Assembly (NCBI GenBank): GCA_036517175.1
Contig: DATDXQ010000002.1
Location: forward strand, 1-62,164
Reading direction: 5' to 3'
Length of the DNA stretch: 62,164 bases
Source: 2-01-FULL-44-17 sp036517175
GTDB taxonomy: Bacteria; Patescibacteriota; Minisyncoccia; 2-02-FULL-40-12; IGHO2-01-FULL-4-A
Shown here: piece by piece, positions 31,567 through 40,295 of the stretch
Layout of the letters: each line of letters begins with the position of its first letter
How positions within the stretch are numbered: position 1 is the first letter of the stretch
Translations under genes and position numbers: made by a program
Notes under the pieces: model-generated
Database searches by the model: none
Told to the model about the DNA's origin: nothing
Seen by the model: only the letters and a program-made list of their open reading frames with translations

Positions 31567-33729
31567 TTAAGGAGTTGGAGAGGATGAGGGTTCGTTATTT
31601 GGTTTGGGTAAAAGACTAGATAACCAAACTTGAACAGATGCTTCCCAGTTTGCAAACTGAGGATCACTGTATGGATTTGAAGGTTGCGAACCATTGGGAG
31701 AATCCTTATCTACATAAAAAAGAATACTATGGACACCTTCATTGCCTTGAAAACTGCCATTTAACATTATTTTATTGGTTAATACTGGATCTGGTTTTTG
31801 GAATTGTTCCGATGTTTGCGAACCCAATGCTCTGGCCATAAATTCATGCCACATAGGTGCGGCAGCTGATAGTCCTGCGCCCTCTTGGGTCATAGAGGTG
31901 TTGTTGTTGTTTCCGGTCCAAATTCCGGAAACAAGAGATGGTGTGTAACCAACAAGCCAACCATCTCTGTTTTCTTGGGTCGTACCAGTTTTTGCAGCCA
32001 CTTGTCTTTCTGGAAAATAGAGGGGGCTATTATATCCGAAAACTGGCCCCCGAGCATTATTATCAGACAAAACATCGTTTATTAATCTGGCAACTTGTGT
32101 TTCTAAAACACGACCCTCTTCTTTTTTGTATTCTTCCAAAACGGAACCATCGGATGACGTTACTTTTATCAAAAAACTAGGCTTAACAAAAACCCCATCG
32201 TTAGCGAATGTGCTATAAGAACTTACCATATCCAATAATTTTACCTCGCCTCCACCCAAAACAAGTGATAAGCCATAGTCTGATCGCTCATTAAGAGTTG
32301 TGATACCCATTTTGTGAGCTAGATCTATGGTTTCGTCTATTCCTGCCAAGTAAAGCATTTTAACAGAAGGAATGTTTAAGGATTGTGCAAGAGATTGTCG
32401 GGCCGTTACTGTACCATGGAAACGCCCGTCGTAGTTTTGTGGACTATAACAATCCAGACCTATGTCATCTTTTTTCTGCAACGCTGAGGGATTGCAGCGA
32501 GGATTGAACTCAGTTGGTAGATCAAAAAGAATAGTTGAATCCGTAAAACCTTTGTTAAAAGCGGCTGCATATGCAAATGGTTTAAAAGAAGATCCTGGTT
32601 GGCGATTGGCCGAAGCAACATTAAAATTTCCTTCAAACACACAATTTATACCAGGTGTACAACCTGCGGGCTCAGGTTCTCCAAAGTAGTTTTTAGAGCC
32701 AACCAAAGCTACTATTTGACCTGTTTTGGGATCTGACGCAACCAAAGCAGCGTTGGCTGCTTTATATTTTTCTGTATTTATCTTGCTATATTTTTCAACA
32801 ACCTCCTCGGCTATTTTTTGAAAATTAGCATCCAGTGTTGTAATAACATTTAAACCACCATTTTCTACCATATCTTCGCCATAATTTTTAATAAGGTATT
32901 CTTTGACCATAATTACGAAATGAGGAGCTTGGATCTGTTCTCTAGAGGGTTTTATGTCCGGAATATCACTAACGGCAGTCTTGTACTCATCATCTGTCAA
33001 AATTCCAACACTGTGCATTTTTTCGAGAAGGCCATCTCTTCTGGCTATCAATTCAGTGAAATGGTTTCCGTAAGGGGAGTAATAACTAGGAGCCTTAGGA
33101 ACTGAAGCTAAAAGAGAGGCTTCAGACCAATTTAAATCTTTTGCGGGTTTGCCAAAAAAAGTCTGACTGGCGGCTTCTATGCCATAAGAATTTGATCCAT
33201 AAGGAATTTGGTTAAGGTACATCCAAAATATCTGATCTTTCGAGAACTTACGCTCAACTTGAACAGAGAGCACAGCTTCCTTAATCTTTCTACCCAGAGT
33301 TTTTTCGTCGTTTAAGAGTGCCTTTTTTATTAACTGTTGTGTTATTGTAGAACCACCTTGTGATGCGCTGAAACTCACGATGTCTTTGTAAAAAGCTCTG
33401 AGAATGCCTTTAAGATCTATGCCGCTATGTTCATAAAATCCGGCATCTTCTGAAATTAGAGTAGATTTCTTAATTGTTTCTGGTATTTGTTCCCAGGGTA
33501 TTATTGTTCTCTTTTCTTCGCCGTGTATGTCGTACAACAAAACTTCGCCGGTCTTATCGTATATCTTCGTGGACTCACTAACTCTACGGGCGGCTATTGC
33601 TGAAGGATCTGGTATCTGGCCAGCATAATATAAGAAAATAACAACAAAAAAAGCCAGGACTAGGACGGCCAGGGTTAGTGTTGTCATTAGTATCCTCTTG
33701 AAAAAACTAGGTTTTGTCTTACGAGACAT
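31567..33729 (-). CDS. Bifunctional penicillin-binding protein 1A-type (transglycosylase/transpeptidase)
   Basis: 720 aa. It polymerises and crosslinks peptidoglycan. TM anchor at residues 13-32; glycosyltransferase-51 domain with ISEDAGFYEHSGIDLKGILRA and GGSTITQQLIKKALL; transpeptidase domain with RQPGSSFKPFAYAAAF (active Ser in SSFK), SLNIPSVK and KTGTTQENRDGW. The end is Ser/Pro-rich. The convergent dciA stop directly abuts its stop. It is a normal-length class A PBP. Confidence 0.95.
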   Translation of the reverse strand: MSRKTKPSFFKRILMTTLTLAVLVLAFFVVIFLYYAGQIPDPSAIAARRVSESTKIYDKTGEVLLYDIHGEEKRTIIPWEQIPETIKKSTLISEDAGFYEHSGIDLKGILRAFYKDIVSFSASQGGSTITQQLIKKALLNDEKTLGRKIKEAVLSVQVERKFSKDQIFWMYLNQIPYGSNSYGIEAASQTFFGKPAKDLNWSEASLLASVPKAPSYYSPYGNHFTELIARRDGLLEKMHSVGILTDDEYKTAVSDIPDIKPSREQIQAPHFVIMVKEYLIKNYGEDMVENGGLNVITTLDANFQKIAEEVVEKYSKINTEKYKAANAALVASDPKTGQIVALVGSKNYFGEPEPAGCTPGINCVFEGNFNVASANRQPGSSFKPFAYAAAFNKGFTDSTILFDLPTEFNPRCNPSALQKKDDIGLDCYSPQNYDGRFHGTVTARQSLAQSLNIPSVKMLYLAGIDETIDLAHKMGITTLNERSDYGLSLVLGGGEVKLLDMVSSYSTFANDGVFVKPSFLIKVTSSDGSVLEEYKKEEGRVLETQVARLINDVLSDNNARGPVFGYNSPLYFPERQVAAKTGTTQENRDGWLVGYTPSLVSGIWTGNNNNTSMTQEGAGLSAAAPMWHEFMARALGSQTSEQFQKPDPVLTNKIMLNGSFQGNEGVHSILFYVDKDSPNGSQPSNPYSDPQFANWEASVQVWLSSLLPKPNNEPSSSPTP

Positions 33730-33866
33730 TATTATTATTGTGACACAATTAACAGTGTTTCACAAGGTGTTAGTCATGAAACAATCTTAGAATAATGTGT
33801 TTTAGCTTAAGTTAAATATAATTTAAGGGTTGGTAAATAGTTAGAAATTGTTTTAGAATTTAATAA

Positions 33867-35060
33867 ATGTCTAAGATTGTTATAGATCGAACCGCAGTAG
33901 AAGAATTTATTAACTCAAGATATATCGAGGCGGTTTTTCCGTCTAAGGACAGAGTTGCAGAAATTATGTCGTCCGGCAAACAGCTAGTTTTTTATTGGGG
34001 GATCGATCCTACAGGACCAGACGTACATCTTGGCCACACAACCAATATTTTTGTAATGAAGAAATTGATTGAACTTGGTCACAAGATAATAATGCTCATA
34101 GGCAGCTTCACAGCCATGATAGGTGACCCTACAGGCAAGGATACGGCTCGCAAGGTGCTTACAAACAAAGAAGTTAAAGAAAACATGAGTACATATATAA
34201 ACCAAGTGCAGAAGATATTACCTAAGGGATCTTTTGACGTTAAATACAATTCTGATTGGTATAAAAAAATGGCTACCGAGGAATTCTTAAAATTAACCGA
34301 CCACATTACTGTTCAACAAATGATCGCAAGGGACATGTTCCAGAAGAGAATTAAAGAAGACAAACCGATTTCCTTGCGTGAATTCATGTATCCGTTGTTG
34401 CAAGGATATGACTCTGTGGCTATGAAAGTGGATGGAGAAGTGGGTGGTAATGATCAGACATTTAATATGATGGTTGGGAGAGATTTGGCCAAGGTTATGC
34501 TTAATAAAGATAAAATTGTAATTGCGACCCGACTTCTAGAGGATCCTGTTACCGCTAGAAAAATAATGAGTAAAAGTGAAGGACAGTACATCTCACTCAA
34601 TGACTCGGCCATGGATATGTTTGGTAAAACAATGGCTTTACCGGATTCAGCTATACTAACTTTGTTTAGATATGCAACGGAATTGCCTGAAAATAGTATT
34701 GGTGAAATTAAAAAAAGATTGGACAACGGAGAGAACCCCAAGAATATTAAAGAAGAGTTAGCCTTCGAATTAGTAAAAATGTATCACAAAGAGAAAGAGG
34801 CATTAAAAGCAAAAAAAGATTTTGATAATGTTTTTTCAGAGGGGCAAACACCTGAAAATATGCCCGATATTAAGAGTCTGGGTAATATCCTGGAAACAGC
34901 GGTTTCTGCTGGTATAGTTCTTTCTTCTTCAGAGATGAAGAGATTGGTAGAGCAAGGGGCTGTGAGGATTAACAACCAAGTTGTAGAGCGCTGGGATTAT
35001 GAAGATAAACCAGGTGATGTATTAAAAGTCGGCTCACATAAATTTTATAAACTAAAATAA
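33867..35060 (+). CDS. tyrS: Tyrosyl-tRNA synthetase
   Basis: 397 aa. HIGH-like motif PDVHLGHTTN (about residues 50-59), KMSKS-like KIMSKSEGQY, and an S4 RNA-binding domain at the C-terminus (about 330-397, MKRLVEQGAVRINNQVV). Charges tRNA-Tyr. Long form with the S4 tail (TyrRS of the TyrZ type). Its stop lies inside the following terminator stem. Confidence 0.95.
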   Translation: MSKIVIDRTAVEEFINSRYIEAVFPSKDRVAEIMSSGKQLVFYWGIDPTGPDVHLGHTTNIFVMKKLIELGHKIIMLIGSFTAMIGDPTGKDTARKVLTNKEVKENMSTYINQVQKILPKGSFDVKYNSDWYKKMATEEFLKLTDHITVQQMIARDMFQKRIKEDKPISLREFMYPLLQGYDSVAMKVDGEVGGNDQTFNMMVGRDLAKVMLNKDKIVIATRLLEDPVTARKIMSKSEGQYISLNDSAMDMFGKTMALPDSAILTLFRYATELPENSIGEIKKRLDNGENPKNIKEELAFELVKMYHKEKEALKAKKDFDNVFSEGQTPENMPDIKSLGNILETAVSAGIVLSSSEMKRLVEQGAVRINNQVVERWDYEDKPGDVLKVGSHKFYKLK

Positions 35061-35094
35061 AATACGTCCGCCAACTGGCGGACGTATTTTATTT
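35055..35094. terminator. Bidirectional terminator
   Basis: 18-bp perfect stem (core ATACGTCCGCC / GGCGGACGTAT) with AACT loop and A/T flanks; ends tyrS and also the minus-strand acidic ORF at 35103. Confidence 0.9.
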
Positions 35095-35102
35095 AGGCTA
35101 TT

Positions 35103-35222
35103 TTATTCAGCTGATTCCTCCTCTTCTTCCTTGTCCTCACCTTCAATTGAGGCAAGTTCTTTATCAGTTTCTTCAAGCTCGTCTTCCTCTATCATAGAGT
35201 ATTTGTATTCATTTTCCGACAT
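35103..35222 (-). CDS. Small very acidic protein, 39 aa
   Basis: No family is recognised. ATG at 35222 opens a frame with 17 Glu/Asp in 39 residues (DELEETDKELASIEGEDKE, EEEEESAE). It ends 8 nt before the terminator at 35055-35094, which would serve it on this strand. There is no clear ribosome site, and the 80-nt gap to ruvC shows no promoter I can name. Composition alone makes it a plausible but weak gene call. Confidence 0.45.
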   Translation of the reverse strand: MSENEYKYSMIEEDELEETDKELASIEGEDKEEEEESAE

Positions 35223-35312
35223 ATGATTTAAGCAGGTTTTGGTCTGGTCGAATCTCCGGTTTCCGGCCATACGTATCCAGTTAAAAACCTAATTATTAAT
35301 CAAATCTATTGG

Positions 35313-35786
35313 TCAATATTCTATACTATTACCACAACAAATTGCAATAGCCAGAGCATCTGCAGCATCGTCAGGTTGTGGGACTTCTTTTAGTTCGAGT
35401 ATCATTTTAACCATTTTTTGAACCTGTTGTTTGTCCGCTCGCCCATAGCTTGATACAGCTTGTTTTACCTGAAGCGGAGTGAACTCTCGGATTTCAATAC
35501 CGTTTTTTGCCGCAGCATACATAAGAACACCACGAATCTCACTAACCTTAATAACAGTTTTGGCGTTTTTAAAAAAGAACAGGCTTTCTAAACCGACTTT
35601 TTCTGGCCTATACTTCTTAATTATTTTATCGAAAAAATTGTAAATATCAACAACCCTTTCAGTGTTCGGTATTCCTGACTTTGTTCTAAAATCCCCATAA
35701 TCAACTGACCGGTATTTTTTACCTTCAATATCTATTACGCCATAACCTATTAATGAAGTGCCAGGATCTATGCCAAGAATTCTCAT
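35313..35786 (-). CDS. ruvC: Crossover junction endodeoxyribonuclease RuvC
   Basis: 157 aa. It resolves Holliday junctions. Catalytic acids: D7 in ILGIDPGTS, Glu in GLESLFFFKN, and the Asp pair in QPDDAADALA. The start codon overlaps the yebC stop by 4 nt. It precedes ruvB in the same strand run, separated by a hypothetical protein. Confidence 0.95.
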   Translation of the reverse strand: MRILGIDPGTSLIGYGVIDIEGKKYRSVDYGDFRTKSGIPNTERVVDIYNFFDKIIKKYRPEKVGLESLFFFKNAKTVIKVSEIRGVLMYAAAKNGIEIREFTPLQVKQAVSSYGRADKQQVQKMVKMILELKEVPQPDDAADALAIAICCGNSIEY

Positions 35787-36307
35787 GGTAAGTTAGTGTA
35801 TACATTCTCTACGTCCTCATTATCACGCAGGATCTCTACTAGAGAATTTAATTTATTATGTATTTCTTGGTCGGTTATATTAATTGGTGAGATTGGATTT
35901 TTTTCTGAAGAAAACATCCAGTTAAGAGATCCTTCTGGTACAACCCTGAAACCAGTGTCACTCAAAATATGCTTGATCTCGTTTATAGTCCTATTTTTGT
36001 TATCAGTAATTCCCTCTACTACTAACGCTATGCCACCAGGACCCATTGCTTGGATAACTATCTCATATAGTTCGGTCGCATTTTTATCGGAAGCTCTTAT
36101 AATCGCTCGCTCAATGTTGTCTTTAGGCATATTAACACTGCGCGCCTCTTCTATGACAGACTGCAGTTTATAGTTTGAAGACGGATCTGATCCTTCGCGC
36201 GCGGCGATCAATATTTTTTTAGCCAGTTTACTAAAAACCTGACCCTTTTTTTGGTCACTAACTTCTTTTTTGTGTTTTATTTGGCTCCACTTAGAATGTC
36301 CGGACAT
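35783..36307 (-). CDS. YebC/PmpR-family translation/transcription regulator
   Basis: 174 aa, shorter than the usual 240. MSGHSKWSQIKHKK is the universal YebC start, followed by GSDPSSNYKLQSVIEEARSVNMPKDNIERAI and ALVVEGITDNKNRTINEIKHIL. The truncated middle/C-terminal region retains the final domain (LVEILRDNEDVENVYTNL). The family was long called a DNA regulator and is now linked to relief of ribosome stalling. It overlaps ruvC by 4 nt. Confidence 0.92.
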   Translation of the reverse strand: MSGHSKWSQIKHKKEVSDQKKGQVFSKLAKKILIAAREGSDPSSNYKLQSVIEEARSVNMPKDNIERAIIRASDKNATELYEIVIQAMGPGGIALVVEGITDNKNRTINEIKHILSDTGFRVVPEGSLNWMFSSEKNPISPINITDQEIHNKLNSLVEILRDNEDVENVYTNLP

Positions 36308-36309
36308 GT

Positions 36310-37029
36310 TTATTCAATTATTTCCATTTGTAATGCACCAGAGAAATCTTCACTACTGTTTGAGCAGGTCATGTTTATTGTAGCTGTACCTGTCTTTGTG
36401 TTCCAGTTTATTTTCCAAGACCAGTTAATTCCACCAGAATTATCTGAATCTTTAGGCTCAAGACCTTTGGCTGAGGATTGCGAGCCACTTGGTAGGGTAA
36501 CCTTTATTGAACAATGTGTATTTGTGGGAACAGAGATTCCTACTTGTGCTGTCGAGTTTTGTTTAACCGGTGATGTTAAGGAGACCACTGTTATCTGGTT
36601 TTCTTGATTTTGGTTTGGTGTTTGAGTTGGACTTTGTGTTTGAGTTGCTGATGGTGTTGAACTGATTGAAGGGGTTGGAAGTGGAGATATAGTTGAGGTT
36701 GCCGTGGGATGGGGAGTACTTAGGTTTGTGGTTGTCGGTTGAGGAGATAGAGTGTTGCTTGGGGTAAGGGGTGTGTTTGAGGGTGAAGGAGTCAGGACGC
36801 TCAAAAATGAAGGTGTGGGAGTGCCTTGCGGCAGAGATGTAGAAGTAACTGAAGCTATTTTTTTTGAGACGGTGGTCTGGACTTTCTTGGTGTCAGATAA
36901 TTGTTGAACAATTTGGGCATAATTATCTTCTTTATCTGAAACTGATTTAACAGAATTTTTAGAGTTTTCAAATAAAAAAAGCCCGCCCACTGTAAAAGCA
37001 GAGACTATTGCTAGGGTTAAAATTCTCAT
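36310..37029 (-). CDS. Exported hypothetical protein with Ser/Thr/Pro-rich linker, 239 aa
   Basis: Unrecognised. A signal/TM segment (residues 4-22) is followed by a polar region, a long Pro/Ser/Thr linker (about 65-145) that suggests surface exposure, and a compact C-terminal domain of beta strands (QITVVSLTSPVKQNSTAQVG ... WSWKINWNTKTGTATINMTC) with two cysteines. Its composition suggests a cell-surface protein. Located where ruvA might be expected in a yebC-ruvC-ruvA-ruvB operon. Confidence 0.65.
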   Translation of the reverse strand: MRILTLAIVSAFTVGGLFLFENSKNSVKSVSDKEDNYAQIVQQLSDTKKVQTTVSKKIASVTSTSLPQGTPTPSFLSVLTPSPSNTPLTPSNTLSPQPTTTNLSTPHPTATSTISPLPTPSISSTPSATQTQSPTQTPNQNQENQITVVSLTSPVKQNSTAQVGISVPTNTHCSIKVTLPSGSQSSAKGLEPKDSDNSGGINWSWKINWNTKTGTATINMTCSNSSEDFSGALQMEIIE

Positions 37030-37069
37030 CCAACCAATATAGCAGGCGAAAACAGGATTGCAATACTTT

Positions 37070-38119
37070 TTAAATAAGTTTTTTTTGAACTTCTTGTGTG
37101 GTTATTCCTATGTGATTTGCCCCTATATCGGTTAACATGCGTCCTCGTGATGTTCTTGCTAGAAATCCTATCTGCATGAGGTACGGTTCGTAAACGTCTT
37201 CTATCGTGTCTTCTTCTTCGGCTATGGCAGCGGCTATTGATTTGAGTCCTACTGGTCCACCATTGAAGTTTTTATGAATTAAAGACAATATTTTGCGATC
37301 TGTTGTATCTAATCCGAGTTTGTCTATGCCTAATAATTCCAATGCCTGGTCAGCAAAAGCCCCGGTCAAAACCGCTGAATCTTGAACCTGTGCATAATCA
37401 CGGACTCTTTTGAGTAATCTATTGGCAATTCTTGGTGTAAAGCGCGAAGCGGAGGCAATTTTCGATAGGGCGTCATTATCTGTTTCTATTTTAAGAAGTC
37501 TAGATGAACGGCGTAATATTTTTTCCATCTCTTCCTTGGTGTAAAAATCCAGCTTATATTGTGCTCCGAACCTTGATCTGAATGGATTCGAAAGTAGAGA
37601 TGTGCGTGTTGTGGCAGCTATTAGAGTGAAACGGGGCAAATTTACTTGTAGGGTTTTGGCAGAACTACCTTTTCCGATTATTATATCAAGGCAATAGTTT
37701 TCCATTGCCGGGTATAAGGTTTCTTCAACGGTTTTGTTTAGACGATGAACTTCATCAATAAACAAAAAATCACCGTCATTAAGGCCTGTCAAAATAGAAC
37801 CCACATCACCAGCCTTCTCTAATGCGGCTCCGGAAGTGATTCTGATTCCAGCACCAAACTCTCTGGCGATAAGGTAGGCGAGAGTGGTCTTACCTAAACC
37901 TGATGGACCATGTATTAATATGTGCTCTAGTGGTTCATTGCGCTTTCTTGCCGCACCTATAAGTATGGATAGGTTTTTTTTGGTGTTTTCCTGACCGATA
38001 TACTCATCAAAAGTGGAGGGCCTTAAAGCCAGATCAAGAACTTGGTCGTCCTGGTCTTGGGGCGCAGTTATTTTTGTGCTCGGATTTTTTGGTGCAATAT
38101 TAGGCAATGGGGTTGACAT
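37070..38119 (-). CDS. ruvB: Holliday junction branch migration helicase RuvB
   Basis: 349 aa. RuvB is the AAA+ motor of branch migration. Walker A HGPSGLGKTTLA, Walker B DFLFIDEVHRLNKTVEE, sensor TRTSLLSNPFRSRFG and the C-terminal winged-helix part with EPYLMQIGFLARTSRGR are clear. Normally works with RuvA, which is not in this window. Belongs to the yebC-ruvC-hyp-ruvB group on the minus strand. Confidence 0.96.
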   Translation of the reverse strand: MSTPLPNIAPKNPSTKITAPQDQDDQVLDLALRPSTFDEYIGQENTKKNLSILIGAARKRNEPLEHILIHGPSGLGKTTLAYLIAREFGAGIRITSGAALEKAGDVGSILTGLNDGDFLFIDEVHRLNKTVEETLYPAMENYCLDIIIGKGSSAKTLQVNLPRFTLIAATTRTSLLSNPFRSRFGAQYKLDFYTKEEMEKILRRSSRLLKIETDNDALSKIASASRFTPRIANRLLKRVRDYAQVQDSAVLTGAFADQALELLGIDKLGLDTTDRKILSLIHKNFNGGPVGLKSIAAAIAEEEDTIEDVYEPYLMQIGFLARTSRGRMLTDIGANHIGITTQEVQKKLI

Positions 38120-38166
38120 AAAGGCTTTTTATGTATACAATTTAGATAAACTAGGGGTTTTTGTAA

Positions 38167-38326
38167 GCCCTTGTAACCTGTAGGCAATTGAGCTGTTTGG
38201 GTAACATTCTAGTTCAATCGGAGTATTTTCGCAGACGGTTAATTTGGTCCCGACTGGGTTATACCTCGGTATTACTCTACCCCGGGTTTCCTTAAGTCCG
38301 GGTTATTGCCTACAGATTACAAAGGC
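38167..38326 (-). ncRNA. Structured RNA candidate with a 22-bp closing stem
   Basis: Positions 38167-38188 and 38305-38326 pair over 22 nt. The two non-complementary positions are C-A mismatches if the plus strand is transcribed, but G-U wobbles if the minus strand is, so transcription on the minus strand is inferred. Inside are hairpins CCCGG/CCGGG, ATACC/GGTAT and CCC-agtc-GGG. Length (160 nt) and one long closing stem with internal hairpins recall 6S RNA, but no diagnostic motif is found. It lies between pilB and ruvB, which are both on the minus strand. Confidence 0.5.
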
Positions 38327-38344
38327 CTAGCTATTCACTGATAA

Positions 38345-40012
38345 TTATTCACCTATAACTCTCATAACTTCTTGGATTGATGTTGTTCCATCAATAACCT
38401 TGAGGAGTCCATCCTGCAATATTGTTACCATTCCTTTCTTGGTTGCCAACTCTTCAATTACTGAAATTGCGGGAGAGGTTAAAATTAATTTTTCCATCTC
38501 TTCGTCTATTTCAAAAATTTCGTATACCCCAACTCTCCCTTGATAACCAGTGTTGTTGCACGAAGAGCACTTCTGTGGGTAGAAAATTTCCATAGATTCG
38601 TTAACCGAAACGATCTCTATATTTTGGGGTAGTTTATCTAAATATTTTTTTAATATTTCAAAATCTGGTTTTTTTATAACTTCCTTTTTGCGGCATTGTT
38701 GGCACAATCGGCGAACAAGCCTTTGAGCCATAGTGGCATTAATAGCTGGAGCTATGGTTATTGGTCGGACACCAAGATCAATTAGTCTTGGGACGGCTCC
38801 GGCAGCATTATTGGTGTGGAGAGTCGAAAAAACCAGATGTCCAGTCAACGCAGCCTGCATTGCTGTTTCGGCAGTCTCAACATCTCTTATTTCTCCAACA
38901 AGTATTACGTCTGGGTCCTGTCGGACTATTGAACGTAGACCCCCGGCAAAGGTATACCCAGATTCTGTGTCAACTTGTGTTTGGGATATCCCATCTATGT
39001 GATATTCAATGGGATCTTCAATGGTTATAATTTTTACATCTGGGTTGTTTATGTGCTTTATAAACGCATAAAGAGTTGTTGTTTTTCCAGAACCTGTTGG
39101 ACCGGTGGTCAATATTGCACCGGTAGTTTTATCAAGAAGCTTTTTTATTTGAACAAGGAGGTCTTGGCGCATTCCTAAGTCCTCAAGTCTTTGTTTTATG
39201 GTGCCAGGATCCAGTATCCTCATTACTATATTTTCACCATAAGCTCCCGGCAGAACTGATACGCGAACCTCTATATCAACTTCAGAATGACGTATGGTGA
39301 ATCTCCCGTCCTGGGGGGTGTCATGTATGTTTATCTTGAGTCCAGATAGAATTTTAATTCGTGACAGCAGTCCAGGGTATCCTGTGTTCGAGAATGATAT
39401 AACATCGTTCAAGACACCATCTAGACGGTATCGTAAACGAACCTGGTTTTCTTCGGGTTCGAAATGAATGTCCGATGCCTTTATTTTGAGTGCTCCGGCT
39501 ATGAGTATATCCAGAACCTTTGTTATTGGAATTGAACCCAGCTTATCTTTGAGGTCGGATATATCTTTAATTTGATTTTCGAGTCCAGACAGTTCGTTTT
39601 CGTCTATCTCAACTATTCCATGAAGAGGTTCAGGTTTGGTAGGAGCGTCCTTATACCTTAGCCATGCAAACTCAAGACTTCTTGACGAGACGATTATTAG
39701 GCCATAGGCGTACCCTAATGACTTAAGTCGGCTAAGAACCGACTGTGTTTGGGGATTTTCAGGACTTATAACTGCTACCTTAATGTTTTTTCCAGACTTG
39801 GCTATTACTGCCAATTGGCCTGACCTTGCATCATTTTCGCTAACTAATAATATAGCCGATGTATCTATGGGAAAAGACGAGAGGTCAACATGGGGTAGAT
39901 TAAGTTTTTGGCCAAGTTCTGCAGCCTCGTTTTCTTTCTTTTCAACTTGAATAGAAGAAAGTTTTTCTTCAAGCTCATTTTCCAGATTTTGTGGTTTCGT
40001 TACTTGTGCCAT
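38345..40012 (-). CDS. pilB: Type IV pilus/type II secretion ATPase (GspE/PilB)
   Basis: 555 aa. It powers extension of type IV pili. N-terminal MshEN-like domain (about 30-150), Walker A TTGPTGSGKTTTLYAF, Asp box, Walker B QDPDVILVGEIRD, and His box FSTLHTNNAAGAVPRL are intact. A zinc-binding tetra-cysteine (CQQCRK near residue 440 and CSSC further on) is present. No pilin or PilC gene is near. It follows a likely DnaA box and precedes the ncRNA candidate at 38167. Confidence 0.93.
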   Translation of the reverse strand: MAQVTKPQNLENELEEKLSSIQVEKKENEAAELGQKLNLPHVDLSSFPIDTSAILLVSENDARSGQLAVIAKSGKNIKVAVISPENPQTQSVLSRLKSLGYAYGLIIVSSRSLEFAWLRYKDAPTKPEPLHGIVEIDENELSGLENQIKDISDLKDKLGSIPITKVLDILIAGALKIKASDIHFEPEENQVRLRYRLDGVLNDVISFSNTGYPGLLSRIKILSGLKINIHDTPQDGRFTIRHSEVDIEVRVSVLPGAYGENIVMRILDPGTIKQRLEDLGMRQDLLVQIKKLLDKTTGAILTTGPTGSGKTTTLYAFIKHINNPDVKIITIEDPIEYHIDGISQTQVDTESGYTFAGGLRSIVRQDPDVILVGEIRDVETAETAMQAALTGHLVFSTLHTNNAAGAVPRLIDLGVRPITIAPAINATMAQRLVRRLCQQCRKKEVIKKPDFEILKKYLDKLPQNIEIVSVNESMEIFYPQKCSSCNNTGYQGRVGVYEIFEIDEEMEKLILTSPAISVIEELATKKGMVTILQDGLLKVIDGTTSIQEVMRVIGE

Positions 40013-40111
40013 TTGTATAACTTAATTCTATCACTCAAATAATTTTATGTTCTCCACATGACAGCAAATATTGGTTTAGCAACATTACAATACCTAAGCA
40101 ATAGATAAAAA

Positions 40112-40120
40112 TGTGGATAA
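40112..40120 (-). promoter_or_regulatory. Perfect DnaA box
   Basis: TGTGGATAA, the complement of TTATCCACA, 11 nt upstream of the -35 element of the nusA promoter. The surrounding 40013-40295 is otherwise an untranslated leader with one hairpin (GTCCGC/GGCGGAC). Confidence 0.55.
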
Positions 40121-40130
40121 CCCCTACAGC

Positions 40131-40159
40131 TTGACTTAGGTTGATGCTTTTGATATACT
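40131..40159 (+). promoter_or_regulatory. Sigma-70 type promoter of nusA
   Basis: TTGACT (40131-40136), 17-nt spacer, TATACT (40154-40159), with a leader of about 130 nt before nusA that contains the hairpin GGTCCGC/GGCGGACT at 40187-40210. Confidence 0.8.
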
Positions 40160-40295
40160 TATGTCTTAAAGGGTGATTTGATAACAAGGTCCGCGGGAAA
40201 GGCGGACTTTCTATTTAAAAGATAATTTTTTAAAATTCTAAAGGTTAAAGTTAATTATTACTTTATACTTTTTCAATTTTAATTTTTAAATAAAT

